This document shows positions 16,014-24,648 of a DNA stretch of 64,000 bases, one piece after another. Origin of the DNA: CAYJAY01 sp964370715 (GTDB taxonomy: Bacteria; Bacillota; Clostridia; Oscillospirales; Ruminococcaceae); assembly GCA_964370715.1 (NCBI GenBank), contig CAYJKJ010000015.1, forward strand, positions 1 to 64,000. The letters run 5' to 3'. A program made the position numbers and the translations under genes. Position 1 is the stretch's first letter; the number at the start of each line of letters is the position of its first letter. A model generated the notes under the pieces. That model was not told where the DNA came from. It ran no database searches and saw nothing but the letters and a program-made list of their open reading frames with translations.

Positions 16014-16863
16014 TTATGTAGTGCATAATCAACCCTTGAGTTCCAAGATCTCCGAAGCCTTTTTGCTCAAGTTCGGAATAGTTTTTTAGCGTTGTGTTTA
16101 AAACATCAAGCCCCAGACCCTCGGACCCTGATTGTGCTATCTTTAAATCTTTAATGAAATGTTTGATAAAGAACCCCGGGTCGAAATCGTCGTTAATAAG
16201 TTTTGGAACAACAGCGTTCATCTGATTGCTTCCGGCGGCTCCCGTTGATATGGCTTTCAAAAGCATCTGCCAATCTATTTCGTGGGCTTTAGCATAGGAA
16301 AGCGCCTCGCAAAGCCCGCTTATTGTGCCGGCTATTACTATTTGGTTACACATTTTTGTGTGTTGTCCGCTTCCGGCTTTTCCGCAATAGCTAATGTTTT
16401 GCCCAATCGCTTTGTATATCGGCAAAAATTCGTCGAAAGCTTGTTGATCGCCACCCACTAATATGGCTAAAGTTCCGTTTTTTGCGCCAACATCACCACC
16501 CGTTACAGGGGCATCCATAGCTTTAAGCTGTTTAGCGGTTGCGTGGTCGTATATCTCTTTGGCTAAATCGGGGCTACTTGTTGTAAGGTCGATTATGTAT
16601 GCGCCATTGGCGGCGTTTTCAATTATTCCGTTTTCTCCAAAGTAGACCTCTTTTACATCGCTAGGATAGCCAACGATGGTCATGATAGCTTGAGCGCCAA
16701 CGCAACATTCTTTAACGCTGTTTTTCCAAACCGCTCCTTCTTCAATAACATCGAGAACTTTTTCTTTTGTTCTGGTGAAAATCTGCACCTCGTGGCCGTT
16801 TTTCATAAGGTTTCGAACCATCGATTTCCCCATTATTCCAACGCCGATAAATCCAATTTTCAT
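15997..16863 (-). CDS. NAD(P)-dependent beta-hydroxyacid dehydrogenase (3-hydroxyisobutyrate dehydrogenase family)
   Basis: 288 residues. The N-terminal Rossmann fold starts MKIGFIGVGIMGKSMVRNL with the GxGxMG nucleotide-binding motif. The substrate-binding signature DAPVTGGDVGAKNGTL lies near residue 118 and the catalytic lysine region GQHTKMCNQ near 168-176, all as in the beta-hydroxyacid dehydrogenase family (GarR, HIBADH, tartronate semialdehyde reductase). The exact substrate cannot be told. The upstream neighbour on the same strand is a Crp/Fnr regulator, 44 bp away, so they may be cotranscribed. The last residues (NLHLR) and the stop codon are encoded by the terminal palindrome of the 121-bp repeat array, so the original C-terminus has been replaced. 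Confidence 0.9.
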   Translation of the reverse strand: MKIGFIGVGIMGKSMVRNLMKNGHEVQIFTRTKEKVLDVIEEGAVWKNSVKECCVGAQAIMTIVGYPSDVKEVYFGENGIIENAANGAYIIDLTTSSPDLAKEIYDHATAKQLKAMDAPVTGGDVGAKNGTLAILVGGDQQAFDEFLPIYKAIGQNISYCGKAGSGQHTKMCNQIVIAGTISGLCEALSYAKAHEIDWQMLLKAISTGAAGSNQMNAVVPKLINDDFDPGFFIKHFIKDLKIAQSGSEGLGLDVLNTTLKNYSELEQKGFGDLGTQGLIMHYINLHLR

Positions 16864-16907
16864 ATAGATATACTCCTTTTAATTGTAATTTGATTTTTTA
16901 TAATAAC

Positions 16908-17576
16908 TTAAAACTTAAAGATGGTAGCGGGGGATTTGCTTTCTAAAAGCTTTCTGTCTTTGATATAGTATCCGTTTTTTTTCTTTTCCAATGCTCCAAC
17001 AACCAGTAGTTTTTTAAGGTTTCTAAGGGTGTTTCGATAGCTTGAACCGATGGCTTTTGCGGTGTTGGTCAACGTTTCGCAAAAAAAATCTTGCTTTGCG
17101 CTGTAGAGAATATAAGCGCAAAGGCGCTGTTCTCCGGAATATAGAGTTCTCAAAGCTCCGTTGTTCGACGATCTTAAAAGTTTATTTGCAAGCCCTTTTC
17201 CAACGTGGTTTAAAAAGCGGATATCGTTTTTAAGCACCGCTGAGTAGTATTCAAAAGGCAGGTCGATACAGCAAAACTCGGTTTCGGCTATCATCGAGCT
17301 GGTTGCGATATAGCTTTCCGACATAAGTTCAAGGTCGCCTATTATCTCTTCCGAGGAGCAGTAGGAGATTATAACATCCTCACCGTTTTCAGACGACAGG
17401 CAGATTTTAGCGTTACCGCTTAGAACAAACATTATGCTAGTTAACGGCTGTTGTTCCGAAATAATCCTCTCGCCCGGCTTGTATATACAAACACGAGCTT
17501 TTTTAAGGTCGATATCAACCACATTAAACCGTTTTAAAAACTCTATATGTTGTTTATCTATTTTTTGTTGTTTCAT
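16908..17576 (-). CDS. Crp/Fnr-family transcriptional regulator
   Basis: 222 residues with an N-terminal cyclic-nucleotide-binding-like beta-roll (YKPGERIISEQQPLTSIMFV, near residues 27-46) and a C-terminal winged helix in which SSYRNTLRNLKKLLVVGALE is the recognition region. No N-terminal cysteine cluster of the FNR type is seen, and a nucleotide-binding signature is not obvious, so the effector is unknown. The gene is divergent from the transporter at 17945 and precedes the hydroxyacid dehydrogenase. A TGTGA-N6-TCATA site overlaps its own -35, which suggests autorepression. Regulators of this type next to DUF606 transporters are a recurring arrangement in Clostridia, as far as I know. Confidence 0.88.
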   Translation of the reverse strand: MKQQKIDKQHIEFLKRFNVVDIDLKKARVCIYKPGERIISEQQPLTSIMFVLSGNAKICLSSENGEDVIISYCSSEEIIGDLELMSESYIATSSMIAETEFCCIDLPFEYYSAVLKNDIRFLNHVGKGLANKLLRSSNNGALRTLYSGEQRLCAYILYSAKQDFFCETLTNTAKAIGSSYRNTLRNLKKLLVVGALEKKKNGYYIKDRKLLESKSPATIFKF

Positions 17577-17647
17577 AATTTAAAACCATATTTCTTGTAA
17601 TTGAAATTCGTTTTGGTAAAATTAAATAGGGCTTCCCTTATTTAACT

Positions 17648-17676
17648 ATTATAACACGTATGTGACATTTGTCATA
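17648..17676 (-). promoter_or_regulatory. Crp/Fnr gene promoter with overlapping Crp/Fnr-type site
   Basis: On the minus strand ATGACA (17670-17675), a 16-base spacer and TATAAT (17648-17653). The dyad TGTGA-N6-TCATA at 17661-17676 matches the Crp/Fnr consensus with one mismatch and covers the -35. Confidence 0.68.
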
Positions 17677-17716
17677 TCTGTTTTGTTAAAAAACCTTTAA
17701 AATTAATAACATAACA

Positions 17717-17930
17717 GCTCCGCCTTTGGGGCGGAGTTTTGGAAATGCTACTTGTCGAACTTCGCTCGCCATTTTGCGCCATCGGCGCAAAAACCGCAGT
17801 ATTTCTAAAGATCGAAGCTTCATTGCGCATCTGCTTTTGGCAGGCGCATTTAGATTTTAAGACGCTGTGGCAAAGCCACATGGCGGATTATTTGAAAGAG
17901 CTCCACCGAAGGTGGAGATTATATAATAAG
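17717..17930. repeat. Inverted single copy of the structured repeat plus further hairpins
   Basis: The core at 17742-17805 is the reverse complement of the units at 15526-16013, with some mismatches in the closing stem. It is preceded by the palindrome CTCCGCC/GGCGGAG. Further small hairpins follow (TGTGGC/GCCACA near 17868-17882, CTCCACC/GGTGGAG at 17901-17917). The stretch between the regulator and the transporter has no gene. Confidence 0.8.
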
Positions 17931-17944
17931 GAATGGTTAAAACA

Positions 17945-18835
17945 ATGTATAATATTCTAGCATTAGTAACGGGAATGACGATATCGGTTATGATAGCTAT
18001 AAATGGAGGGCTTTCGACGGCATACGGAGTGTTTACGGCTTCGGTTGTTATCCATATAGTAGGGTGTCTATTTGGTATGTTGGTGCTCTTTATCAAAAAA
18101 GAAAAGCTAACGTTTTCGATTAATTTCCCAAAATGGATGTTTTTGGGCGGAGCGTTTGGGGTGTTAACAACTGTTTTCAACAATTTTTCGTTCGGCAAAA
18201 TTAGCCTTACTAGCATCGTTGCGTTGGGGCTTTTGGGAAAAGCTTTATCTTCGATTGCGATCGATTGTTTCGGGTTGTTTGGCGCTAACAAATATCCTTT
18301 TAAAAAGACTACCCTCATAGGGCTTGCGTTTGCGGCTGTCGGCATTGTTGTGATGTTGGACGGTTCCGCCGCAACCGCCGTGTTTGCCGTTCTGCTTTCC
18401 CTTTTAACGGGGGTGACGGTTGTTTTGTCTCGAACGGTTAACGCAGAACTTGCCGAAAGAATAGGTTCGCTTAAAGGGTCGTTTGTTAACCATGCCGTGG
18501 GGCTTCCTATAACGATTGTGGCGCTTTTTATATTTGGGTTAAACGAACCGTTGTTTCAAAACTTTGTGTTTAATCCCGACCCGATTATATATTTGGGCGG
18601 AACGCTTGGTATAACGGTTGTGCTTTTGTTTAACATCGTTGTTCCTAAAGTATCGTCGTTTAAAGTGACGCTATTAACATTTGTGGGCGAGGTGTTTTGC
18701 GGAGTGTTGCTCGACATAGTTGTTAGCCAATCGTTTGAACAAAAAACATTTATCGGTGGTATAATAGTAGCGATAGGTGTTGGCTTAAATATTTTGCTTG
18801 AAAAACACTACAAAAACAAGGAATCAAAAGCATAA
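17945..18835 (+). CDS. DMT-superfamily transporter of the DUF606 (YdcZ) type, duplicated form
   Basis: About 296 residues with ten hydrophobic segments and two homologous halves, as in fused DUF606 proteins. The reading frame opens at ATG 17933, but AAGGA ends directly before that codon; I place the start at ATG 17945 (MYNILALVTGMTIS), which gives a 12-base spacing. Conserved features are the Gly-rich first helix (INGGLSTAYG) and the later GLLGKALSS. The substrate is unknown; family members are thought to export small metabolites. It sits directly behind repeat hairpins and opposite the Crp/Fnr regulator, which probably controls it. The regulator's site is too far away (about 270 bp) for simple promoter overlap. 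Confidence 0.85.
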   Translation: MYNILALVTGMTISVMIAINGGLSTAYGVFTASVVIHIVGCLFGMLVLFIKKEKLTFSINFPKWMFLGGAFGVLTTVFNNFSFGKISLTSIVALGLLGKALSSIAIDCFGLFGANKYPFKKTTLIGLAFAAVGIVVMLDGSAATAVFAVLLSLLTGVTVVLSRTVNAELAERIGSLKGSFVNHAVGLPITIVALFIFGLNEPLFQNFVFNPDPIIYLGGTLGITVVLLFNIVVPKVSSFKVTLLTFVGEVFCGVLLDIVVSQSFEQKTFIGGIIVAIGVGLNILLEKHYKNKESKA

Positions 18836-18901
18836 TTCAAAAACTTTTGTGTACTTAGGTTGAATTTGTGGTAGAATATAATAAAAAACAGTAGGGATAT
18901 T

Positions 18902-19483
18902 ATGGAACAGATAACGTTTTCAAAACAACAACCACAGTTCGACAGCCTTCCTGTCGTTAAAACAATCTACTACCCTTGGGCAATCGATGCATTTAAACCG
19001 TATTCATACGCCAAGTTCGCATATGTTGAAAACAAGGGATTGATGGTTGATTTTTTGGCATTTGAAAGAGACCCGTTTGTTGCTCCAAACGTTTTAGATA
19101 GCAGTTGTGTTGCGGTATCTTTCAACTTTTCACCATCTTTCGGAGAGGGTGTTTTGGTTGCCTCAATTAATTCAAAAGGGCAAAACGAGATATATTTTTC
19201 CGATAACAAACAACATCCGAAACTACTGAGCGAAACGGTTGGTTGCGAGTGCTATGCAGGGGACGATGAACAAGGGTGGTATTGGGGCGTTAGGTTTTTG
19301 ATTGAACAAGGCCTAATAACCAACTATTTTAACGTTGAGAAGTTGAAACAGGGTGATATAATTAAAGGAAATATATATAAATTTCAAAAGGGCGAACAAA
19401 ACAGGCATCTTGGCTCAGCGGCAAAAATCAGCGATGATTTTATATTCACTACGAACGATCTTTTAGATTTTTTGATTATTTAA
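18902..19483 (+). CDS. Carbohydrate-binding family 9-like protein
   Basis: 193 residues, no signal peptide. The sequence has the pattern of family-9-like carbohydrate-binding domains used as stand-alone proteins: an N-terminal WAIDAFKPYSYAKFAYVENKG-like strand pair, FERDPF, CVAVSFNFSP and a later GWYWGVRFLI followed by KLKQGDIIKGNIYKF. These domains bind sugar ends, but here the protein appears cytosolic and the ligand is unknown. ORF starts at ATG 18902 after TAGGGA. It precedes the YjbQ-type gene by 44 bp on the same strand and may share its transcript. Confidence 0.72.
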   Translation: MEQITFSKQQPQFDSLPVVKTIYYPWAIDAFKPYSYAKFAYVENKGLMVDFLAFERDPFVAPNVLDSSCVAVSFNFSPSFGEGVLVASINSKGQNEIYFSDNKQHPKLLSETVGCECYAGDDEQGWYWGVRFLIEQGLITNYFNVEKLKQGDIIKGNIYKFQKGEQNRHLGSAAKISDDFIFTTNDLLDFLII

Positions 19484-19527
19484 TTTGAAATAAACTTATG
19501 ATTAAAGATGATAAAAACGGAGGTATC

Positions 19528-19944
19528 ATGAAAAGCTATAGAAAAGTTCTTGAATTTAACACATCAACCAGAAGGGCATTTATCAATATAACCCCTAAAG
19601 TTAACCAGGCGTTGAACGAAAGCAAAGTTAAAGAAGGGCTGGTTCTTGTTAATGCGATGAACATAACCGCCAGCGTCTTTATCAACGACGATGAAGGCGG
19701 CTTACATAGCGACTATGAGCGCTGGCTCGAAAAGCTAGCCCCTGAAAAGCCGTATTCCCAGTATGACCACAACGGATACGAGGACAACGCCGACGCACAT
19801 CTTAAACGCACGATAATGGGTAGGGAAGCGGTCGTTGCGATAACCGAGGGAAAGCTGGATTTTGGAACGTGGGAACAGATTTTCTATGCGGAGTTCGATG
19901 GAAAAAGAACCAAGAGGGTTTTGGTTAAGATAATCGGGGAATAG
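19528..19944 (+). CDS. YjbQ/UPF0047-family protein
   Basis: 138 residues from ATG 19528 (MKSYRKVLEFNTSTRR), preceded by CGGAGG five bases upstream; the longer frame from 19498 lacks a ribosome binding site and gives a non-conserved extension. The family signature is complete: ITPKVNQALNES, then VNAMNITASVFIND, a helix with HSDYERWLEKLAP, DNADAHLKRTIMG with the conserved His, and GTWEQIFYAEFDG. YjbQ proteins show weak thiamine-phosphate synthase activity in E. coli, but their true role is not settled. A terminator follows. Confidence 0.92.
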   Translation: MKSYRKVLEFNTSTRRAFINITPKVNQALNESKVKEGLVLVNAMNITASVFINDDEGGLHSDYERWLEKLAPEKPYSQYDHNGYEDNADAHLKRTIMGREAVVAITEGKLDFGTWEQIFYAEFDGKRTKRVLVKIIGE

Positions 19945-19986
19945 ACGACGGAGAAAATCGGATTTAATTTTTTAATATTGCAAACA

Positions 19987-20024
19987 AAAAGAAGTAGGAA
20001 ACTATAAAATTTCCTGCTTCTTTT
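19987..20024. terminator. Bidirectional terminator between convergent genes
   Basis: Stem AAAAGAAGTAGGAAA with TTTCCTGCTTCTTTT, one G-T pair, loop of eight bases, located between the ends of the YjbQ gene and the SGNH-like gene. Confidence 0.85.
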
Positions 20025-20035
20025 CATATTTTTTA

Positions 20036-21109
20036 TTATACCGGTCTGTTTGCTAAAAGCGTTTCATAATCAAAGTTTTCATAAAGCTCCTGAGTGTCCT
20101 GTAAAATCTCTTGATAGTTATCTTTGGTTAAAAGATAGGTGTCTTTGGTGAACTCTTGAGCCATCCAAGAGTTGACATCGGGGCTATAGTGAACGGTGTC
20201 GATATATTTGCTGAAATCAAACGTTATGTCGCTTTCCCCCATGAAAAAATATGTCTTGATATTTGGAACGGTTAAAAGCTGTTCGATTACAAAAGCTTTT
20301 CGCTCGATCCAATAGCTAACAGGATAAAGCTGATCGGCATCGTTCCACCACAACACCGAGTTTGGGGGGAAAAACAAAATAAATGTTACGTCGGGATGCC
20401 TTTTGGCGATATCGAATATGCCTTTTTCAAGGTTATATATAATAAGCTTCTTGTCTTGTTCGCTAAGCGTTGTAACAGAGGTTTTTTGGACGTTCCAAAC
20501 GCTATAGCCGTTAAGAAAGGCGTCGCCGTCAAACACGGTGTCGTGCCAATAGGAGTAGTCGTCAAACGTTGGGGTTTTGCCCCCTTGCTTTGTGTATTCG
20601 ATAACCTTAAGTGTGAAGTCGAACAGAACATCTTTATTGAAAAGATAGCTAACATCGTTAAAGTAGTTGTTATCATATAGATGGGTTGGGTGATCAGAAT
20701 CATACTCATAATCGATCGGAGTTAGATACATTGACGTGTTTGTGTTATATATAACTGTTTTAAGATTGTCGTTAGCTTTAAGAGCTGCTTCAATTAGTAG
20801 ATCTATTTCGTATTCATTTGCAGCCGCAATGGAAAGTTTGACAGCTTGCTCATCAAAAAGTTGTTCAAACTCCGAAGGCTTAAAGTTTTCGGTTACGCTA
20901 GAACCCGTGATTAAAAGCTCATAATCGAAATTTTTCGCTATGCCAAAGCTGTAGTATCGCTGAAGGTTTGCGGGAATAGGGTATTGAAGTTGTTCGAGCG
21001 GCTTATGATACTGAAAAAACGGATCGATAACAACGGTAACAAGCCCAAACAAGGTAAGGGCGATAACGATTAGGGCTATAGTTATGTTGTTCCAGGATTT
21101 GTGTGACAT
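20036..21109 (-). CDS. SGNH-hydrolase-like membrane-anchored partner of MBOAT acyltransferase
   Basis: 357 residues with one N-terminal membrane anchor (about residues 9-28) and an extracytoplasmic domain. LLITGSSVTENFKPSEF near residue 66 is the block I nucleophile motif (GxS with the Ser in GSS) found in DltD/AlgX/AlgJ-like proteins, and TVHYSPDVNSW near the end provides a candidate His. It is 21 bp downstream of an MBOAT gene, the usual pairing for O-acylation of an exported polymer: the MBOAT moves the acyl group across the membrane and the SGNH protein transfers it to the sugar. The acceptor is probably the rhamnose-containing polysaccharide of the neighbouring genes, which is inference. 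Confidence 0.82.
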   Translation of the reverse strand: MSHKSWNNITIALIVIALTLFGLVTVVIDPFFQYHKPLEQLQYPIPANLQRYYSFGIAKNFDYELLITGSSVTENFKPSEFEQLFDEQAVKLSIAAANEYEIDLLIEAALKANDNLKTVIYNTNTSMYLTPIDYEYDSDHPTHLYDNNYFNDVSYLFNKDVLFDFTLKVIEYTKQGGKTPTFDDYSYWHDTVFDGDAFLNGYSVWNVQKTSVTTLSEQDKKLIIYNLEKGIFDIAKRHPDVTFILFFPPNSVLWWNDADQLYPVSYWIERKAFVIEQLLTVPNIKTYFFMGESDITFDFSKYIDTVHYSPDVNSWMAQEFTKDTYLLTKDNYQEILQDTQELYENFDYETLLANRPV

Positions 21110-21130
21110 TTGTTTATTAAACCTTTATTA

Positions 21131-22588
21131 TTAGAAGTTGAAATATAAAAATGTTGAAACTCCGCTGAACGATACAATCGACCAAACGAGAAACAAAACG
21201 GTTATGAGGGAATTTGAAATTTTTGGCTGAAACTTGATTTCGTTAATATTTTTAAGGAAGAGAACGACGGCAAACGAAACGACAAGATAAAAAACCAGCA
21301 TTATTAGTTCTGCTTGAAAAGGAATAAAACTAAAAGCATTTAACAGAGTGCTAAATTCAACAATATAAAAGCTATCGATAAGCCCTTGGCTTAAGCTGAA
21401 CCCATCCCTTAAAAATATAACCTTATTAAGCATATTTAATAATTGCTCAACCGTTTCGGCTCGGAAGATTATCCAAGTTAAGTTTACGAATATAAACGTT
21501 ATAGCCCATCTTAGCGGTTTGAACATTCTGTCCCAATGTTTTTTTATAAGCCTTGTGAAAACATTAAAGATGCCATGTAGCATACCCCAAAGTATAAATA
21601 GCCATGTTGCGCCATGCCAAAGACCGCTTAGGAAAAAAACAATAAGTATGTTTATATAGGTTCTAGCTTCCCCTTTTCTGCTTCCGCCAAGAGGGAAGTA
21701 GACATAGTTGCGCAAAAATCTAGTTAGAGTTAAATGCCATCTGTCCCAAAAGTCTATAATAGAAAGCGCCTTATAGGGTGAATTGAAGTTTGCCGGAAGA
21801 TTGATGTTAAACATCTTTCCGATACCTATCGCCATATCGCTGTAGCCGCTAAAATCAAAATATATCTGGAACGTGTAGCAAAGCATGACAACAACTGCAT
21901 CAAGCGAAGTTAGCGTTTCGGAATATGCATAGCCATATGTAACGACTTTTCCAAAGATATCCGCTATCATAACCTTTTTGAAAAGACCGATAGCAAAGAA
22001 ATATATACCACAAGAAAGGTTTTGATGATTAATCTTTTTGTTTTGGATATCTTTAAACTGAGGGATCATCTCACCATGCAAAGCGATAGGACCTGCCACC
22101 AGTTGAGGGAAAAACGAAACGAACAGGGCATAATCGATAAAGTTATAGCCTTTTGTTTCCCCTTTGAACGAATCAACTACATAGGAGACTTGTTGGAATG
22201 TGTAGAAGCTTATTCCAAGAGGAAGAAGAATGTTCCTTAGAATAAAATCTGTTTCAAAGATTGAATTGATGTTTGACAGGAAAAAATCAAAGTATTTAAA
22301 ATAGAATATCATTCCAAGGTTGAAGATAATTCCAATCAAAAGCATCAATTTGCGAAGATGGTCTTTAAGTGTAGTTTTGCAAAGAATTCTTGAAATAAAC
22401 CAGTTGCAAATTATGCTTGCTATCATAATAAAAAGATAGTTTAGATTGAAATAGCCATAGAACCAAAGAGACATACCTATTAAAAAAACCTTTGAAGTTT
22501 TAAGTAGGTTAAATCTATTTAGCGAAAAATAGCCTATAACAGAAAGAGGAAGAAACAAAAGTGTGAATATGTAAGAATTAAAAGTCAT
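21131..22588 (-). CDS. MBOAT-family O-acyltransferase (AlgI/DltB-like)
   Basis: 485 residues with about ten membrane helices. MBOAT hallmarks are present: FDFSGYSDMAIGIGKM, then FWDRWHLTLTRFLRNYVYFPLGG, and the catalytic-histidine segment FFLSGLWHGATWLFILWG. Length and motifs match the AlgI-type enzymes that acetylate exported polysaccharides. The gene lies just downstream of the terminator at 22613-22651 and is followed by the SGNH-like partner, so the two are likely a separate transcription unit beside the rhamnose genes. The acyl donor and acceptor are not shown by the sequence. Confidence 0.93.
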   Translation of the reverse strand: MTFNSYIFTLLFLPLSVIGYFSLNRFNLLKTSKVFLIGMSLWFYGYFNLNYLFIMIASIICNWFISRILCKTTLKDHLRKLMLLIGIIFNLGMIFYFKYFDFFLSNINSIFETDFILRNILLPLGISFYTFQQVSYVVDSFKGETKGYNFIDYALFVSFFPQLVAGPIALHGEMIPQFKDIQNKKINHQNLSCGIYFFAIGLFKKVMIADIFGKVVTYGYAYSETLTSLDAVVVMLCYTFQIYFDFSGYSDMAIGIGKMFNINLPANFNSPYKALSIIDFWDRWHLTLTRFLRNYVYFPLGGSRKGEARTYINILIVFFLSGLWHGATWLFILWGMLHGIFNVFTRLIKKHWDRMFKPLRWAITFIFVNLTWIIFRAETVEQLLNMLNKVIFLRDGFSLSQGLIDSFYIVEFSTLLNAFSFIPFQAELIMLVFYLVVSFAVVLFLKNINEIKFQPKISNSLITVLFLVWSIVSFSGVSTFLYFNF

Positions 22589-22612
22589 GGAGACCTCTTT
22601 AATACTAATAAT

Positions 22613-22651
22613 AAAACGGATTAAGATTTAATTAAAACTTAATCCGTTTTT
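22613..22651 (-). terminator. Terminator after rfbB
   Basis: Stem AAAACGGATTAAG / CTTAATCCGTTTT with AT-rich loop, between the end of rfbB and the MBOAT gene. Confidence 0.85.
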
Positions 22652-22676
22652 ATTTGTTTTTTTAGATTAAGCTATT

Positions 22677-23732
22677 CTAGCTTTCATATCTTGTTCGATA
22701 GTATTCTCGATACTCTCCGCTTGTAACGTCATCTACCCATTGTTTGTTTTGAAGATACCAAGCGATAGTTCTTTCGATGCCTTTATCAAACATAGTTTCG
22801 GGCGCCCAACCTAGCTCCTTGCCGATCTTTTCGGGGTTGATTCCATAGCGCCTGTCATGGCCTTTTCGGTCTTCAACGTGTTTAATAAGTTGTTCCGAAA
22901 CTTCGCTGTCGGCGTTTTCTTTAACATAATCGATTATCGTTTTAACGATAAAGATGTTGGGGTGTTCGTTATGTCCGCCGATGTTGTAGACCTCGCCGAG
23001 CCTTCCGGCTCTTGTAACCATATCGATAGCTTTGCAATGATCTTCAACATAGAGCCAATCTCTAATCTGCATACCATCGCCATAAACCGGCAATGATTTA
23101 TGTTGCAAACAGTTGTTGATGATAAGCGGTATAAGCTTTTCGGGGAACTGGAACGGACCATAGTTGTTTGAACATCTTGTAATGTTAATCGGCATTTTAA
23201 AGGTGTCATAGTATGCTTTGACAATTAAATCTGCCGAAGCTTTTGAAGCGGAATAGGGGCTGTGGGGATCGAGAGGGGTTGTTTCTTCGAAAAATCCTTC
23301 AGCACCCAACGAACCATACACCTCGTCGGTTGAAACTTGAACGAATTTTTTGTTAAGCATAAACACTCCGCCCGGAAGTTCCCATGCTTTTTTGGCAGAA
23401 TTAAGAAGCGTTGCGGTTCCGATAACGTTGGTTCTTATAAACACCATAGGATCGGAAATCGAGCGGTCAACATGGCTTTCCGCCGCAAAGTTTATAACGC
23501 AATCGAAGTCGTAGTCTGAAAAAAGTTCATCAACCAAAAGATGGTCGCAGATATCGCCTTCAACAAAGATATGGCGTTTGTCGTTTTCGATCGAACGAAG
23601 ATTTTCAAGATTGCCTGCATAGGTTAGCGCATCAAGGTTAACTATAGTTATATCGGGGTATTTTGAAAGCATATACAAAATAAAGTTAGATCCGATAAAT
23701 CCGGCTCCGCCGGTCACTAAAAAAGTTTTCAT
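22677..23732 (-). CDS. rfbB: dTDP-glucose 4,6-dehydratase
   Basis: 351 residues from ATG 23732 (MKTFLVTGGAGFIGSNFILYM); the longer frame to 23807 overlaps rfbD and has no support, whereas GGAGG inside the end of rfbD lies 12 bases before 23732. Short-chain dehydrogenase family with the GGAGFIG nucleotide motif at 8-14, the STDEVYG segment, the YSASKASADL catalytic Tyr-Lys pair and RCSNNYGPFQFPEKLIP. It removes water from dTDP-glucose to give dTDP-4-dehydro-6-deoxyglucose, the second step of dTDP-L-rhamnose synthesis. It is the last gene of the rfbA-rfbD-rfbB order, seven bases after rfbD, before a terminator. Confidence 0.96.
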   Translation of the reverse strand: MKTFLVTGGAGFIGSNFILYMLSKYPDITIVNLDALTYAGNLENLRSIENDKRHIFVEGDICDHLLVDELFSDYDFDCVINFAAESHVDRSISDPMVFIRTNVIGTATLLNSAKKAWELPGGVFMLNKKFVQVSTDEVYGSLGAEGFFEETTPLDPHSPYSASKASADLIVKAYYDTFKMPINITRCSNNYGPFQFPEKLIPLIINNCLQHKSLPVYGDGMQIRDWLYVEDHCKAIDMVTRAGRLGEVYNIGGHNEHPNIFIVKTIIDYVKENADSEVSEQLIKHVEDRKGHDRRYGINPEKIGKELGWAPETMFDKGIERTIAWYLQNKQWVDDVTSGEYREYYRTRYES

Positions 23733-23739
23733 AGAAAGT

Positions 23740-24627
23740 TTAGTCCTCCAAAGAGATTGAATTAATATGCTCTGAAATTGCTTGTTTCCAAGGGCGCATT
23801 CCATCACCTACCGTTACATCAAGCATAACGTTATCAAGCGCAGAATATGCCGGTCGTTTTGCCGGGGTTTTGTATTCGTCGGTTGAACAGGGGATAACTT
23901 TGGCGTCGATTTTCGCAAGAGAAAATATTTCTTTTGTGAAATCATACCAACTGCATATACCATTGTTTGTGCAATGATACAGCCCGTAGTTTTCTGTTAT
24001 CGCTATTTTAAGTATGTGGTACGCAACATCAACACAGCTAGTGGGGTTGCCGAGTTGGTCGTTAACGACACGAACTTCGCCCTTTTCTTTGCCGGCTTTC
24101 ATAATAGTCTTAACAAAATTGTTGCCGTTTGTTCCATACAACCAAGCTGTTCTAACTATAAAATATTCGTTGCACCGCTCCTTTAAAAGCTGTTCACCCA
24201 AAAGCTTTGCCTTACCGTATGCAGTGTTTGGGGCGGGGATATCCCATTCTTTGTAGGGGGTTTCGCCGTCGCCCGCAAAAACATAGTCGGTTGAAACATG
24301 GACAAGTTTTGCGAACGTTTCGCTGGCAGCTTCCGCAAGATATGCGGGAGCTAGCGAATTCGCTTTAAAACAAGCTTGTGTTTCGGTTTCGCAAGCATTA
24401 ACGTTGGTAAATGCCGCACAGTTTATTATTATATCAAATTTTTCTTTAAAACAAAAGCCTAAAATTTTATTTTTATCGCTTATATCGATTGTGTCGATAT
24501 CAACAGCGACGATTTTGGCGTTTTTATATTGTTCCGGTATCTTTCCGAGGGAACATTCGCCGTCTTTAAGTTGCCGTTGAAGCTCTGTTCCGAGCTGTCC
24601 GTTGCAACCTGTAATTAAAATTTTCAA
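23740..24627 (-). CDS. rfbD: dTDP-4-dehydrorhamnose reductase
   Basis: 295 residues. The frame extends to a TTG at 24645, but AAAGGA lies nine bases before the TTG at 24627, which gives the canonical start MKILITGCNGQLGTELQ. GxxGQLG is the nucleotide motif; HVSTDYVFAGDG and NTAYGKAKLLGE (YxxxK catalytic pair) follow. The enzyme reduces the 4-keto group in the last step of dTDP-L-rhamnose synthesis. The gene is 21 bp after rfbA and overlaps the ribosome binding site of rfbB. The 3,5-epimerase (rfbC) that should act before this enzyme is not in the window. Confidence 0.95.
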   Translation of the reverse strand: MKILITGCNGQLGTELQRQLKDGECSLGKIPEQYKNAKIVAVDIDTIDISDKNKILGFCFKEKFDIIINCAAFTNVNACETETQACFKANSLAPAYLAEAASETFAKLVHVSTDYVFAGDGETPYKEWDIPAPNTAYGKAKLLGEQLLKERCNEYFIVRTAWLYGTNGNNFVKTIMKAGKEKGEVRVVNDQLGNPTSCVDVAYHILKIAITENYGLYHCTNNGICSWYDFTKEIFSLAKIDAKVIPCSTDEYKTPAKRPAYSALDNVMLDVTVGDGMRPWKQAISEHINSISLED

Positions 24628-24648
24628 TATAAAAAATCCTTTCAAAAA

